Assembly (NCBI GenBank): GCA_902778205.1
Contig: CACYWX010000234.1
Span: forward strand, 1 to 5,601
DNA: 5,601 nt
DNA from: an uncultured Ruminococcus sp.
GTDB lineage: Bacteria; Bacillota; Clostridia; Oscillospirales; CAG-272
Reading direction: 5' to 3'
The stretch's first letter is position 1. Every line of letters begins with the position of its first letter. The notes beneath the pieces are model-generated. The model made no database searches. It was not told the DNA's origin and saw only the letters and a program-made list of their open reading frames with translations. The translations under genes and the position numbers were made by a program. Positions 1 through 5,049 of the stretch are shown here, piece by piece.

Positions 1-322
1 GTATTCCCATCATACTGTCACCTTCTCCGTATCATACGAAAGAAGTGCGCTCCAGTATATCACAAGTCTTTTTTGATGTACCAAACGACCGGCTCCACGG
101 ATCGGAACCGGCCGTCAGGTTCAGGTACTTTTTCAAGTCGTTTTCGGAGGCAAACCGTACCTGCGTTGCGCCCACGTATGCGGCAAAAGCTTTCAAGTCG
201 GCCCGCTTCTCATCGCGCAGGGTCAGCAGATAGTAATGTTGCTTTTTCTTGTCCCGCAGGAAAAGGTTCTTCGCCCATGTTTCAGGCTCCGGCAGATCCG
301 CTTCCATGATTCTGAATTCGCG
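1..322 (-). pseudogene. Remnant of YbaK/ProX-type prolyl-tRNA editing (deacylase) domain
   Basis: Intact relatives hydrolyse mischarged aminoacyl-tRNA (Ala-tRNAPro or Cys-tRNAPro) in the cytoplasm. Read leftward from about 322, the translation contains AKNLFLRDKKK, HYYLLTL, ADLKAF and KKYLNLTAGS (last residues at 104-118), which is the conserved core of the family. The usual N-terminal 30 or so residues are missing upstream of the Met codon at 305-307; what precedes it does not resemble the family. After LTAGS the family normally continues with VTPFGL and then a 'V-x-x-x-LDxxLL-Y' strand. Here the frame stays open but turns into unrelated sequence and stops at 32-34. A neighbouring frame gives LVIYWSALLSYDTEKVTV, which resembles the expected strand, so an indel near 85-103 is likely. 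That second frame also stops near the window edge. I read this as a truncated, frameshifted pseudogene continuing off the left edge. An intact gene with sequence errors cannot explain the lost N-terminus. Confidence 0.68.
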
Positions 323-353
323 AAAACCCAATAAAGAAGCCGGTTTCGGAGGA

Positions 354-380
354 TCGAGCCCCGGGCTCGAAATATTTTTA
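354..380 (+). terminator. Short GC-rich hairpin with following T-rich tract (weak terminator candidate)
   Basis: TCGAGCC (354-360) and GGCTCGA (364-370) form a perfect 7-bp stem around a 3-nt CCG loop. An AAATATTTTT stretch follows on the plus strand, then a second T run. The geometry fits a weak rho-independent terminator for plus-strand transcription, but no plus-strand gene lies to its left. It could be a leftover or a chance palindrome just upstream of the prolyl-tRNA editing remnant. Confidence 0.3.
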
Positions 381-695
381 CAGATTTTTTCCCTCTTCGC
401 GCAACATTCCCGGGGCGTGGATTGTATACGGGGCAGAAGGGACAGAACGGACCGCCGCGGGTCAGGAATCACAACAGGGATCGCGGTCCGTTCAGGAAGA
501 GCACGGCACGCCGGGTCCTGCGCCGACAGCCGGGCCGCCCGCTCCGAGGGGGAGAATAGGGACCTCCTCCGAAGAGCCGAGGCATTCCCCGGATCCGCTT
601 CCGGACAGAATACCGGACAGCCGCAGGGGATGCCGGAGCCGCCGCCGTCAAACGACGCCATTCATGCAAAAAAAAGGCCGTTTATGCGGATGGAC
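371..695. other. Intergenic stretch with no supportable gene
   Basis: Several frames stay open here on both strands because the DNA is GC-rich. Their translations are Arg/Pro/Ser-rich, show no recognisable domain, and no frame has a convincing ribosome binding site. The only clear structure is the inverted repeat at 445-493. The stretch separates the minus-strand remnant from the plus-strand promoters. Confidence 0.55.
445..493. repeat. Perfect 11-bp inverted repeat with 27-nt spacer
   Basis: GAACGGACCGC at 445-455 is the exact reverse complement of GCGGTCCGTTC at 483-493. The 27 bases between them are 456-482. There is no T tract beside it, so it is not an ordinary terminator. It could be an RNA stem, a regulator binding site or part of a decayed mobile element. 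The sequence does not decide between these. Confidence 0.6.
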
Positions 696-724
696 TTGCT
701 AACCGGAAAGGGGTGCTGTATAAT
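696..724 (+). promoter_or_regulatory. Sigma-A-type promoter with no gene directly behind it
   Basis: A TTGCTA -35 box (696-701) and a perfect TATAAT -10 box (719-724) are separated by 17 bp. Transcription would start near 731. No credible coding region follows before the next promoter at 906, so it may drive a small RNA, act as a distal promoter for the surface-protein gene, or be left over from a lost gene. Confidence 0.55.
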
Positions 725-864
725 CTCAATCAGCCAGTAGATAGGGGGGAGCGGCTTCTGCGGCTCCTCCGCGGGTTCGTCTGAAGCCCCGGGCATCCGG
801 AAATCGCATGCCGTGAAATGAAGCCCGTCCGGCCTTTGTTGAAAAGGAATAGACGCGGCGGCAA
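725..864 (+). other. Possible transcribed non-coding stretch with a GC-rich hairpin
   Basis: GGGGGAGC (745-752) can pair with GCTCCTCC (763-770) over 8 bp with one G-U pair and a 10-nt loop. This lies about 15 nt after the expected start of the 696-724 promoter. A weaker CCTTT/AAAGG stem follows near 834-848. I recognise no known RNA family: it lacks the SRP RNA GGAAGGAAGCA loop and any tRNA T-arm. It has no poly-T terminator, so a defined transcript end is not visible. Confidence 0.35.
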
Positions 865-934
865 TTATAAACGGTTATTATATTAAACTTTTTATGAACA
901 TGCGTTTGACACGGGGACGGAGATGTGTTATAAT
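865..934 (+). promoter_or_regulatory. Perfect-consensus sigma-A promoter with AT-rich upstream element
   Basis: TTGACA (906-911) and TATAAT (929-934) are exact consensus boxes with the ideal 17-bp spacer. An AT-rich stretch at about 865-900, with runs such as TTATTATATTAAAC, sits just upstream and resembles an UP element in otherwise GC-rich DNA. Transcription should begin near 941 and run into the surface-protein gene starting at 1189. No operator-like dyad overlaps the core boxes, so strong, largely unregulated initiation is the simplest reading. Confidence 0.85.
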
Positions 935-940
935 TAACCC

Positions 941-1188
941 GTGTCTCTTATCGGGATAAAAGGCGACCGGCGGAACGGGTCCGATCCGACGCAGACAGGC
1001 TCTGTGCGGACGCACCCCGAACTGTGTGCGGAACTGCGGCCGAACATGCATCATTTTGAGAAGGTCGGTGTGCGGACTGCCGTTGCCATCTCACCCGCCT
1101 GCGGGAACCGTCGAGGTGACGGCTGATCCGCGGGACTCATCCGGCGTCGGGCCGATGTAATTAACGCTCCGGCGCGTCGAAAGGTGAT
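941..1188 (+). other. Long GC-rich 5' leader of the first surface-protein gene
   Basis: About 248 nt separate the expected transcript start from the start codon. Short hairpins can be drawn: CGCA(GA)CAG with CTGTGCG (990-1008), CCCG/CGGG (1094-1105) and CCGTC/GACGG (1108-1122). A TCCGGCG direct repeat lies in 1139-1176. No riboswitch or T-box signature is recognisable and no poly-T terminator is present. A GTG-initiated open frame at 941-1126 has no ribosome binding site and starts at the transcript start, so I do not call it a leader peptide. Confidence 0.5.
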
Positions 1189-1200
1189 GTGACACGATTG
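1181..1200 (+). promoter_or_regulatory. Ribosome binding site and start choice for the first surface-protein gene
   Basis: AAAGGTGAT upstream of GTG (1189-1191) matches part of the anti-Shine-Dalgarno complement, but the AGG core ends only 4 nt before the GTG. An in-frame TTG at 1198-1200 is 13 nt from the AGG core. Neither spacing is ideal. The ATG at 1187-1189 is out of frame and is followed at once by a stop. GTG at 1189 is preferred because it is the first usable start after the site. Confidence 0.5.
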
Positions 1201-2421
1201 GATTTATATCTGAGTAACGAAACCGTTGTATCGGCAGCCAAAAGGCGCAGGCGAAAACTGGCGTTCTCTTGGCTGGCATCGGCGGTGGCAGTTACGACCG
1301 TTGCGGCGCTGGTCATGCCTGCGACTACGACGGAATACGCTCCCGCGTGCGGATTTGAAGAACATGTCCACACGGAAGAGTGTTACGTCACGGAGACGCG
1401 GCTGATATGTCCGCTGGAGGAAACGGCAGGGCATATCCATACGGAGGAATGCTTCCTCTCCGAACCCGCGTATATCTGCGGTCTGGACGAAGATCTGGAG
1501 CACGTTCACGGCGAAGCCTGCTACGAGCACATCTGCGGTCTGGAAGAGACTGAGGGACATACGCACGGCGAAACCTGCCTTGATCCCGAACCGAAACCGG
1601 TCTGCGGACTGGCGGTGGGGCCGGATCACGAGCACTCCGCCGACTGCATCGAATGGGAAGAAACCTTCGTATGCGGTCTGGATGAAGATCCGGAGCATGT
1701 ACACACCGAGGAATGCGTCGAGCGGATCCCGCACTTCATCTGCGAGGTCCCGGCGGGGATCGGCCACGTACACAACGAGTACTGCTACGAAACCGTGCAG
1801 GTTCTGATCTGCGGCAAGGAAGAGCACACGCACACCGATGAGTGCTGCCACAAGCTGACCGGCGACCCACACGCGGACGTGGAAATCTCCCTTGACTGGG
1901 AGTCCACGCTCATCAACACGGAGCTCACCGGCGTCTGGTCCGACAACCTTGTGGCCGTCGCGAACAGCCAGAAGGGCTACCGCGAAAGCGAACTGAACTT
2001 TATCACGGACGCCTACAACGTCAAACGGGGCTACACCCGCTACGGCGAATGGTACGGCAATCCGTACGAAGACTGGAACGGCCTGTTCGTCATGTTCTGC
2101 CTGCACTACGCGAACATCCATAACGTTCCCGTCGATTCCAGTCCGGCCTGGTGGACCACAGCCGCGGCGGACGAAGGACTTCTGAGGGATCCTGAGGAGC
2201 TTCCGCTTCCCGGCGACATCGCCTTCTGCGACGACGACACCGACGGTCTGATCGACCGGGTGGGCATCGTCCGCGAGGTTATGGCAATCGAAGGGGAAGA
2301 GGGACCCGATACGGAGGTGCGCCTGATCATGGGCCAGCGTCAGCAGGGCGTGGGCGAGGAAATCTTGCGGGACACATCGCCGCGTATCTGGCGCTTCCTG
2401 AGAATCCCGAACCCATTCTGA
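1189..2421 (+). CDS. N-terminal fragment: signal-anchor, Cys/His repeats, CHAP-like domain
   Basis: This 410-aa open frame starts with GTG at 1189. AKRRRRKLAF followed by a hydrophobic stretch ending in ALVMPATTTE (about residues 18-49) matches the 'K/R-rich, then hydrophobic, then ALILPAIT' start common in these Clostridial surface proteins and should direct export. The Cys/His repeats follow, then a CHAP-like domain with QKGYRES, GYTRYGEWYGNPY, FCLHYANI and LPLPGDIAF, all typical of this domain. The last 9 residues (after the Trp at 2389-2391, RFLRIPNPF) are out-of-frame reading and not part of the natural protein. A neighbouring frame continues with ALPENPEP, as expected at this point in relatives. 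As a stand-alone product it would be secreted but would lack the wall anchor. Confidence 0.8.
   Translation: MTRLDLYLSNETVVSAAKRRRRKLAFSWLASAVAVTTVAALVMPATTTEYAPACGFEEHVHTEECYVTETRLICPLEETAGHIHTEECFLSEPAYICGLDEDLEHVHGEACYEHICGLEETEGHTHGETCLDPEPKPVCGLAVGPDHEHSADCIEWEETFVCGLDEDPEHVHTEECVERIPHFICEVPAGIGHVHNEYCYETVQVLICGKEEHTHTDECCHKLTGDPHADVEISLDWESTLINTELTGVWSDNLVAVANSQKGYRESELNFITDAYNVKRGYTRYGEWYGNPYEDWNGLFVMFCLHYANIHNVPVDSSPAWWTTAAADEGLLRDPEELPLPGDIAFCDDDTDGLIDRVGIVREVMAIEGEEGPDTEVRLIMGQRQQGVGEEILRDTSPRIWRFLRIPNPF
1348..1848 (+). repeat. Eight tandem C-x(4/7)-HxHxxxC protein repeats
   Basis: Residues 54-220 hold eight units, each with a leading Cys, then HxH, then Cys three residues later, for example CGFEEHVHTEEC and CGLDEDPEHVHTEEC. 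The first and last units have 4 residues between the Cys and first His; the six inner units all have 7. Linkers between units are 8 residues, except between units 3 and 4 (CYEHIC), where the linker is only 4. The clustered Cys and His with acidic neighbours suggest disulfides or metal binding outside the cell, but no function is established from sequence alone. The DNA is diverged between units, so this is a protein repeat and not a DNA satellite. Confidence 0.9.
1882..2391 (+). other. CHAP-like domain without the expected catalytic Cys and His
   Basis: CHAP/NlpC-type domains cut peptidoglycan stems or cross-bridges using a Cys-His pair. The fold landmarks are present: SQKGYRES, GYTRYGEWYGNPYEDW, FVMFCLHYANI, LPLPGDIAF and a D-rich turn before VGIV. 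Where active relatives have Cys in 'DWCAMF', this protein has Asn297 (codon 2077-2079, DWNGLF). Where they have His in 'DHVGIV', it has Arg357 (codon 2257-2259, DRVGIV). Cys304 in MFCLHY lies seven residues later and is a family structural Cys, not the usual nucleophile. I infer a non-catalytic, possibly binding, domain. The domain limits are approximate. Confidence 0.65.
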
Positions 2422-2498
2422 CGCCGGAAGAGGTTCTGGCGGAGCAGGCAGTCACGACGGCCCAGAACGAGGAGACGATCCCCGAAGAGGCCGTTCCC

Positions 2499-2837
2499 AT
2501 GAGCGCCCCCGGCGACGTCTTCCTGACGGCCGATACGGGCGACGGCGTCACGGCGATTCTGACCGCGGCGGCTGAATCCTTCCCCTATCCGGCGGAGGAG
2601 CTGGTGCTCACCATCCGGGAGGTCGGAGACATGCCCGAGTACATCGCCATGGACGAAAGCGCCCCCTACGACAGCGCGGTACAGGACATCGATTCGCTGC
2701 TGGCTCCCGACGGGAAGCGGGCGGCGGACACGAGACTGTTCGACATAGCTGTCTGGCACAAGGAATACGCTCGATACCACCTTTACGGGATCCAATACGC
2801 TCCGCGGCGGTCTGAACATCTTAAAAAAGGTCGTTGA
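2499..2837 (+). CDS. Middle fragment of the first surface protein (linker/beta domain)
   Basis: The 112-aa frame from the ATG at 2499 is only the part a gene caller would see. The natural reading in this frame begins at about 2391 with ALPENPEPILTPEEVL, and no ribosome binding site precedes 2499. Residues equivalent to VTAILTAAAESFPYPAEELVLTIREVG, split by turns, resemble the 'V-x-V-x-A-xxxxLPEG-x-L-x-V-x-E' extracellular domain found between CHAP and Cna-B parts in relatives. The frame is natural through FDIAVWHK (ending at 2762). The final 25 residues are out-of-frame, since another frame continues with NTLDTTFTGSNTLRGG. It is a fragment of the same broken gene and not an independent protein. 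Confidence 0.6.
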   Translation: MSAPGDVFLTADTGDGVTAILTAAAESFPYPAEELVLTIREVGDMPEYIAMDESAPYDSAVQDIDSLLAPDGKRAADTRLFDIAVWHKEYARYHLYGIQYAPRRSEHLKKGR

Positions 2838-2870
2838 CGAAACAGGCAATCCATTGAGGATGACGACTCG

Positions 2871-3863
2871 ATGTTCCAGGTAAAGGTGGAGCTGACCGAC
2901 GTGAGCGAGGACCAGGAGGACAAGATCTGGTTTGACACCTACGCGGTCGATTCCGACGGAGCCATTGTCAAGCCCACCGTCAAAGAGCTGACCAACTGGC
3001 TGAACACCAGCGACGGCAAGCCCGGCGCAACGGAGGAGGAGGCCAGGGACGGAAACGCGGACGCCTATCTCGAGAAGGTACAGGTCATCGACGCGGAGAA
3101 AGGCATCTACAAGAACGCGGAAGGCGTCCTGTACGGCGTGAACGGCAAATCACTCAAATACAACGATGAGACGAACTATATCGGCAAAGGTGGATACGGG
3201 AGCGAATCGGTCTATACCTCCGTTCTCGATCTGAAGGCCTCGTGGATGATCCGTATCGTGAATATCCTGAGCGGAGCCCGTTATGAGGTCACCGAGACGA
3301 ACACGAACGGCATGGAGGATTCCTACGAGCACTGGCACGACAACAGCAGCTCGACGGTGAAGATCATCATCGGAAACACCAGCAGCAATATCCGGATCAC
3401 GAACAAGCTGGTGGAGCGTCACGTGATTGTGTACAAGACCGATATGAACAACGTCCCGCTGGAGGGAGCCGTTTTCACCATCAACGGGGAGACGCTGACC
3501 TCCGGAGCCGACGGCTACACCGCCGTGATCGACCTTCCGGTCAGCGGGGATCCCTATGATCTGTCCGAAACCACCGCGCCCGACGGGTACATCCAGTTGA
3601 CCGCGCCCGTGATCGTCAACGTAACCTCAGGCGGCGTGACGTACAAGCAGGAGAACTTTGACGGCGGGCATCTGCAGACGGCCGAGAAGGGCAAGGACGG
3701 CAACTACGTGATCCACGTCCGGAACAACCTCGGTGTCATCCTTCCCTCAACCGGCTCTATCGGCACCCTGCCGATTCTGGCGGCCGGAGCGGTTCTGGCG
3801 GTCGGATCCTTCACAGCCCTTGCGCTGGCGGAAATCCGGCGCAGAAGGCGGGAAGAGCCGTAA
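2871..3863 (+). CDS. C-terminal fragment: Cna-B/SpaA domains and LPSTG wall anchor
   Basis: This 330-aa frame begins at an internal ATG without a ribosome binding site. The natural protein enters this frame at about 2853 (IEDDDSMFQV), preceded in another frame by LNILKKVVDETGNP. The first domain resembles Cna-B/DUF7601: Lys at 2827-2829 upstream and the Asn of ITNK (3402-3404) are plausible isopeptide partners, with YEVTET between. It is unusually long because of about 90 residues inserted before LKASWMIR. The second is SpaA-type: Lys in VYKTD (3435-3437), Glu in LSETTAPDGY (3567-3569) and Asn in VRNN (3723-3728) fit a Lys-Asn bond with a catalytic Glu. LPSTG (3741-3755), a hydrophobic span and RRRRREEP follow, so sortase should fix the chain to peptidoglycan. 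The stop TAA at 3861 is followed 32 nt later by a terminator. Confidence 0.82.
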   Translation: MFQVKVELTDVSEDQEDKIWFDTYAVDSDGAIVKPTVKELTNWLNTSDGKPGATEEEARDGNADAYLEKVQVIDAEKGIYKNAEGVLYGVNGKSLKYNDETNYIGKGGYGSESVYTSVLDLKASWMIRIVNILSGARYEVTETNTNGMEDSYEHWHDNSSSTVKIIIGNTSSNIRITNKLVERHVIVYKTDMNNVPLEGAVFTINGETLTSGADGYTAVIDLPVSGDPYDLSETTAPDGYIQLTAPVIVNVTSGGVTYKQENFDGGHLQTAEKGKDGNYVIHVRNNLGVILPSTGSIGTLPILAAGAVLAVGSFTALALAEIRRRRREEP

Positions 3864-3895
3864 TCAGCGGTTCAGTCTCGGCTGACCGTAAAAGC

Positions 3896-3957
3896 AAACG
3901 CCGTTTCCCTTGATGCGGGTGATAGCCTGTAAAAGGGAACGGCGTTTTGATTTTTGC
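3896..3957 (+). terminator. Strong rho-independent terminator after the first surface-protein gene
   Basis: AAACGCCGTTTCCCTT (3896-3911) pairs with AAGGGAACGGCGTTT (3933-3947) over 15 bp with one bulged T and a 21-nt loop. TTTTGATTTTT follows at once. It begins 32 nt after the stop codon and separates the two surface-protein genes into independent transcripts. Confidence 0.92.
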
Positions 3958-4038
3958 CAATAAAAGAGTCCTTTGTTTTTTACCTTTGTTTTCCGTAAAT
4001 ATTGAATTAGCACCCGCAAATTTTATTTACCATGACGC

Positions 4039-4067
4039 TTGTAATGGGAGTTGAAATATGTTATAAT
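4039..4067 (+). promoter_or_regulatory. Sigma-A promoter for the second surface-protein gene
   Basis: TTGTAA (4039-4044) and a perfect TATAAT (4062-4067) are 17 bp apart. The bases around the -10 box (ATGTTATAAT) resemble those of the first gene's promoter (GTGTTATAAT at 925-934). Transcription should start near 4074, giving a leader of about 216 nt before the ATG at 4290. Confidence 0.75.
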
Positions 4068-4117
4068 AAATTAATAGGCTGGATCGCTCCGATTCGCTTT
4101 TAGCAAATATACAAAAA

Positions 4118-4219
4118 CAATTTAGCACTATTATTTGCGCGCATTGCCTTGCATATTCACTGCTTCCCGGGAGCGGATCCCGGAGAGTCGTTTTTTTATT
4201 TTCCGGATCCAATTTAGCA
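4118..4219 (+). repeat. CAATTTAGCA direct repeat flanking the leader hairpin
   Basis: CAATTTAGCA occurs exactly at 4118-4127 and 4210-4219, and a third partial copy, TTTAGCA, lies at 4099-4105. The copies bracket the terminator-like hairpin. GCAAATA (4103-4109) pairs with TATTTGC (4132-4138), and the GCAAA of the downstream copy (4217-4221) could pair with the same TTTGC instead, so the repeats may be exclusive partners in RNA folding. This is an inference from base pairing only. Confidence 0.5.
4162..4200 (+). terminator. Terminator-like hairpin inside the second gene's leader (attenuator candidate)
   Basis: CCGGGA (4167-4172) pairs with TCCCGG (4178-4183) around GCGGA. The stem extends outward to 4162 and 4188 with one C-A mismatch and two wobble pairs, and TTTTTTTATTTT begins at 4191. 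It lies downstream of the promoter at 4039-4067 and 90 nt upstream of the start codon, so it could end transcription before the gene. No T-box, leader peptide or known riboswitch motif is recognisable. Confidence 0.5.
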
Positions 4220-4273
4220 AACGCTATATCCAATCAAGAGTACTGCTTTATTTATTCATTTTGATCAATCTTT

Positions 4274-4279
4274 GGAGGG
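4274..4279 (+). promoter_or_regulatory. Ribosome binding site fixing the ATG start at 4290
   Basis: GGAGGG lies 10 nt before ATG (4290-4292), whose product begins like a signal peptide. An in-frame TTG at 4272 overlaps this site and is therefore not the start. Confidence 0.8.
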
Positions 4280-4289
4280 CTTCAGCTTT

Positions 4290-4454
4290 ATGAGAGGAAG
4301 ACAGTTTATCAGCCTTGTGCTGTCGGTCCTGATGATCGGCAGTCTGCTGTCTCCCGGCCGCGGCCATGACCATCGCCGTGGTGGAGACGGAGCGGGTCGG
4401 GATCGCGCTGTCCGCCGCCGCGGGAGACCTGACAGTGAAGGTATTCGCACCTGA
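4290..4454 (+). CDS. Signal-peptide fragment of the second surface protein
   Basis: From the ATG at 4290, behind a GGAGGG site, the frame encodes MRGRQFISLVLSVLMIGSLL and then SP, a good signal peptide start. After Pro22 (4353-4355) it turns into Arg/Gly-rich nonsense (HDHRRGGDGAGR) and stops at 4452-4454. Skipping one base at 4356 joins it to AAAMTIAVVETE in the next frame and creates an AxA signal peptidase I site. Taken alone the 54-aa product would have no mature domain. Confidence 0.65.
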   Translation: MRGRQFISLVLSVLMIGSLLSPGRGHDHRRGGDGAGRDRAVRRRGRPDSEGIRT

Positions 4455-5049
4455 GACGGCCGGGATTCCGGGGGACGCCGTCCTGAAGGTGGAGGAGATC
4501 CCGGCGGAGGACTATCTTCCCGAGATCCTGCGGGATAACGAACGGGCGGTGCTGTCCCGGTTCGCCCAGATCTCGATCCTAGATTCCGACGGAAACGAGA
4601 TCGAGACGGAGGACGACGTGGAGGTCACCCTGTCCTTCGACGCGCCCGCTGTGAAGAGGGGCTCGCTCCGGGTGGTGCATTTCCCCTCGGCTCAGAACCG
4701 GATCAAAGCCGGTATAAACAGAGCCGACGCTTCCGTCCTTACCACAGCGCTCGCGGCGTCGGATGAAGGGGAAGGTCCCGCGTATGAGGAGCTGTCTCAT
4801 GCGCTGACGGAGGAGAACGGCCGGAGCACGGTCACCTTCACCACCGACGGATTCTCCGTATACGGCATCGTCTACACGGTGGACCTCTTCTGGTTCGACG
4901 AAAGCGGCGGCAGAAAAACCGAATACAGCCTGCCCGGCGGCGGGGGATCTCACTCGGCGAGCTTCTGTCACGCCTGGGCATCGCATGGGACGATCCGGAA
5001 ACGGAGGAGAACGAGCTTTCCGCGTTTCTCGGTACCGTCGCATCCGTGA
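4366..5049 (+). CDS. Extracellular beta-domain fragment of the second surface protein
   Basis: The frame is naturally open from about 4357, and the ATG at 4366 is simply the first Met; it has no ribosome binding site. The translation shows LTVKVFAPETAGIP, AVLKVEEIPAEDY, RFAQISILDSDGNEIE, VEVTLSFDAPAVK and FTTDGFSVYGIVYTVD. These are hallmark phrases of a repeated extracellular beta domain that precedes Cna-B arrays in Clostridial surface proteins. After SLPGGGG (4930-4946) the remaining residues, SHSASFCHAWASHG onward, are out-of-frame. A neighbouring frame supplies ISLGELLSRLGIAWDDPE instead. It overlaps the next fragment by 4 nt only because of the frame break. Confidence 0.7.
   Translation: MTIAVVETERVGIALSAAAGDLTVKVFAPETAGIPGDAVLKVEEIPAEDYLPEILRDNERAVLSRFAQISILDSDGNEIETEDDVEVTLSFDAPAVKRGSLRVVHFPSAQNRIKAGINRADASVLTTALAASDEGEGPAYEELSHALTEENGRSTVTFTTDGFSVYGIVYTVDLFWFDESGGRKTEYSLPGGGGSHSASFCHAWASHGTIRKRRRTSFPRFSVPSHP

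Larger units (their letters stand above)
1189..3863 (+). pseudogene. Sortase-anchored Cys/His-repeat, CHAP-like, Cna-B/SpaA surface protein, broken by three frameshifts
   Basis: Repairing three small indels gives one protein of about 891 aa with the full architecture of a wall-anchored surface protein. In order it has an Arg/Lys-rich N-terminus and hydrophobic segment (about 18-45), eight Cys/His repeats (54-220), a CHAP-like domain (about 232-401), a linker domain (402-525), a Cna-B/DUF7601-like domain (about 543-740), a SpaA-type domain (about 745-847), then LPSTG (852-856), a hydrophobic span and an RRRRREEP tail. The breaks are: near 2389-2392, where one G appears lost (repair reads RIWALPENPEP); near 2762-2764, a +1 or -2 change (repair reads VWHK-NTLDTTF); and near 2851-2853, one base lost (repair reads GNP-IEDDDSMF). 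Each repaired junction reads as natural family sequence. Expected location is the cell wall outside the membrane. The natural role is unknown; adhesion or matrix interaction is usual for the family. It could be a real pseudogene or an intact gene with consensus errors. Confidence 0.85.
3864..4289 (+). other. Intergenic region between the two surface-protein genes
   Basis: This 426-nt stretch is clearly more AT-rich than the flanking genes. It holds, in order, the terminator (3896-3957), a promoter (4039-4067) and a leader of about 220 nt with a terminator-like hairpin (4162-4200). A 68-aa open frame on the minus strand (4027-4233) lies entirely over these signals, has no recognisable domain and is not called. 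Confidence 0.75.

Noticed and set aside
601..620. A 12-bp-spaced direct repeat of CCGGACAG
   Set aside because: There are only two short copies in GC-rich DNA, with no dyad or promoter nearby. Chance explains it.
249..740. A 163-aa plus-strand open frame
   Set aside because: Its first part is antisense to the prolyl-tRNA editing remnant, and the rest is Arg/Ser-rich low-complexity sequence without a start signal.
770..800. A tRNA-like GGGTTCG segment
   Set aside because: There is no matching acceptor, D-arm or anticodon stem around it, and the T-arm consensus is not met.
941..1126. A possible 61-aa leader peptide before the first surface gene
   Set aside because: Its GTG coincides with the expected transcript start, so no ribosome site can precede it, and the peptide shows no codon run suggesting attenuation.
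1348..1848. A CRISPR-like or satellite DNA array
   Set aside because: The repetition is at protein level (C...HxHxxxC). Nucleotide copies are diverged, with no identical repeats or unique spacers.
1204..2121. A 305-aa open frame on the minus strand
   Set aside because: It lies wholly opposite the Cys/His-repeat gene, is Val/Arg/Phe-rich as expected for the antisense of GC-rich codons, and has no domain or ribosome site.
2821..2837. A slippery A-AAA-AAG sequence that might allow programmed -1 frameshifting
   Set aside because: A -1 slip here enters a frame that stops at 2835-2837, only two codons on. It does not join to the downstream C-terminal frame, whose entry point is at 2853.
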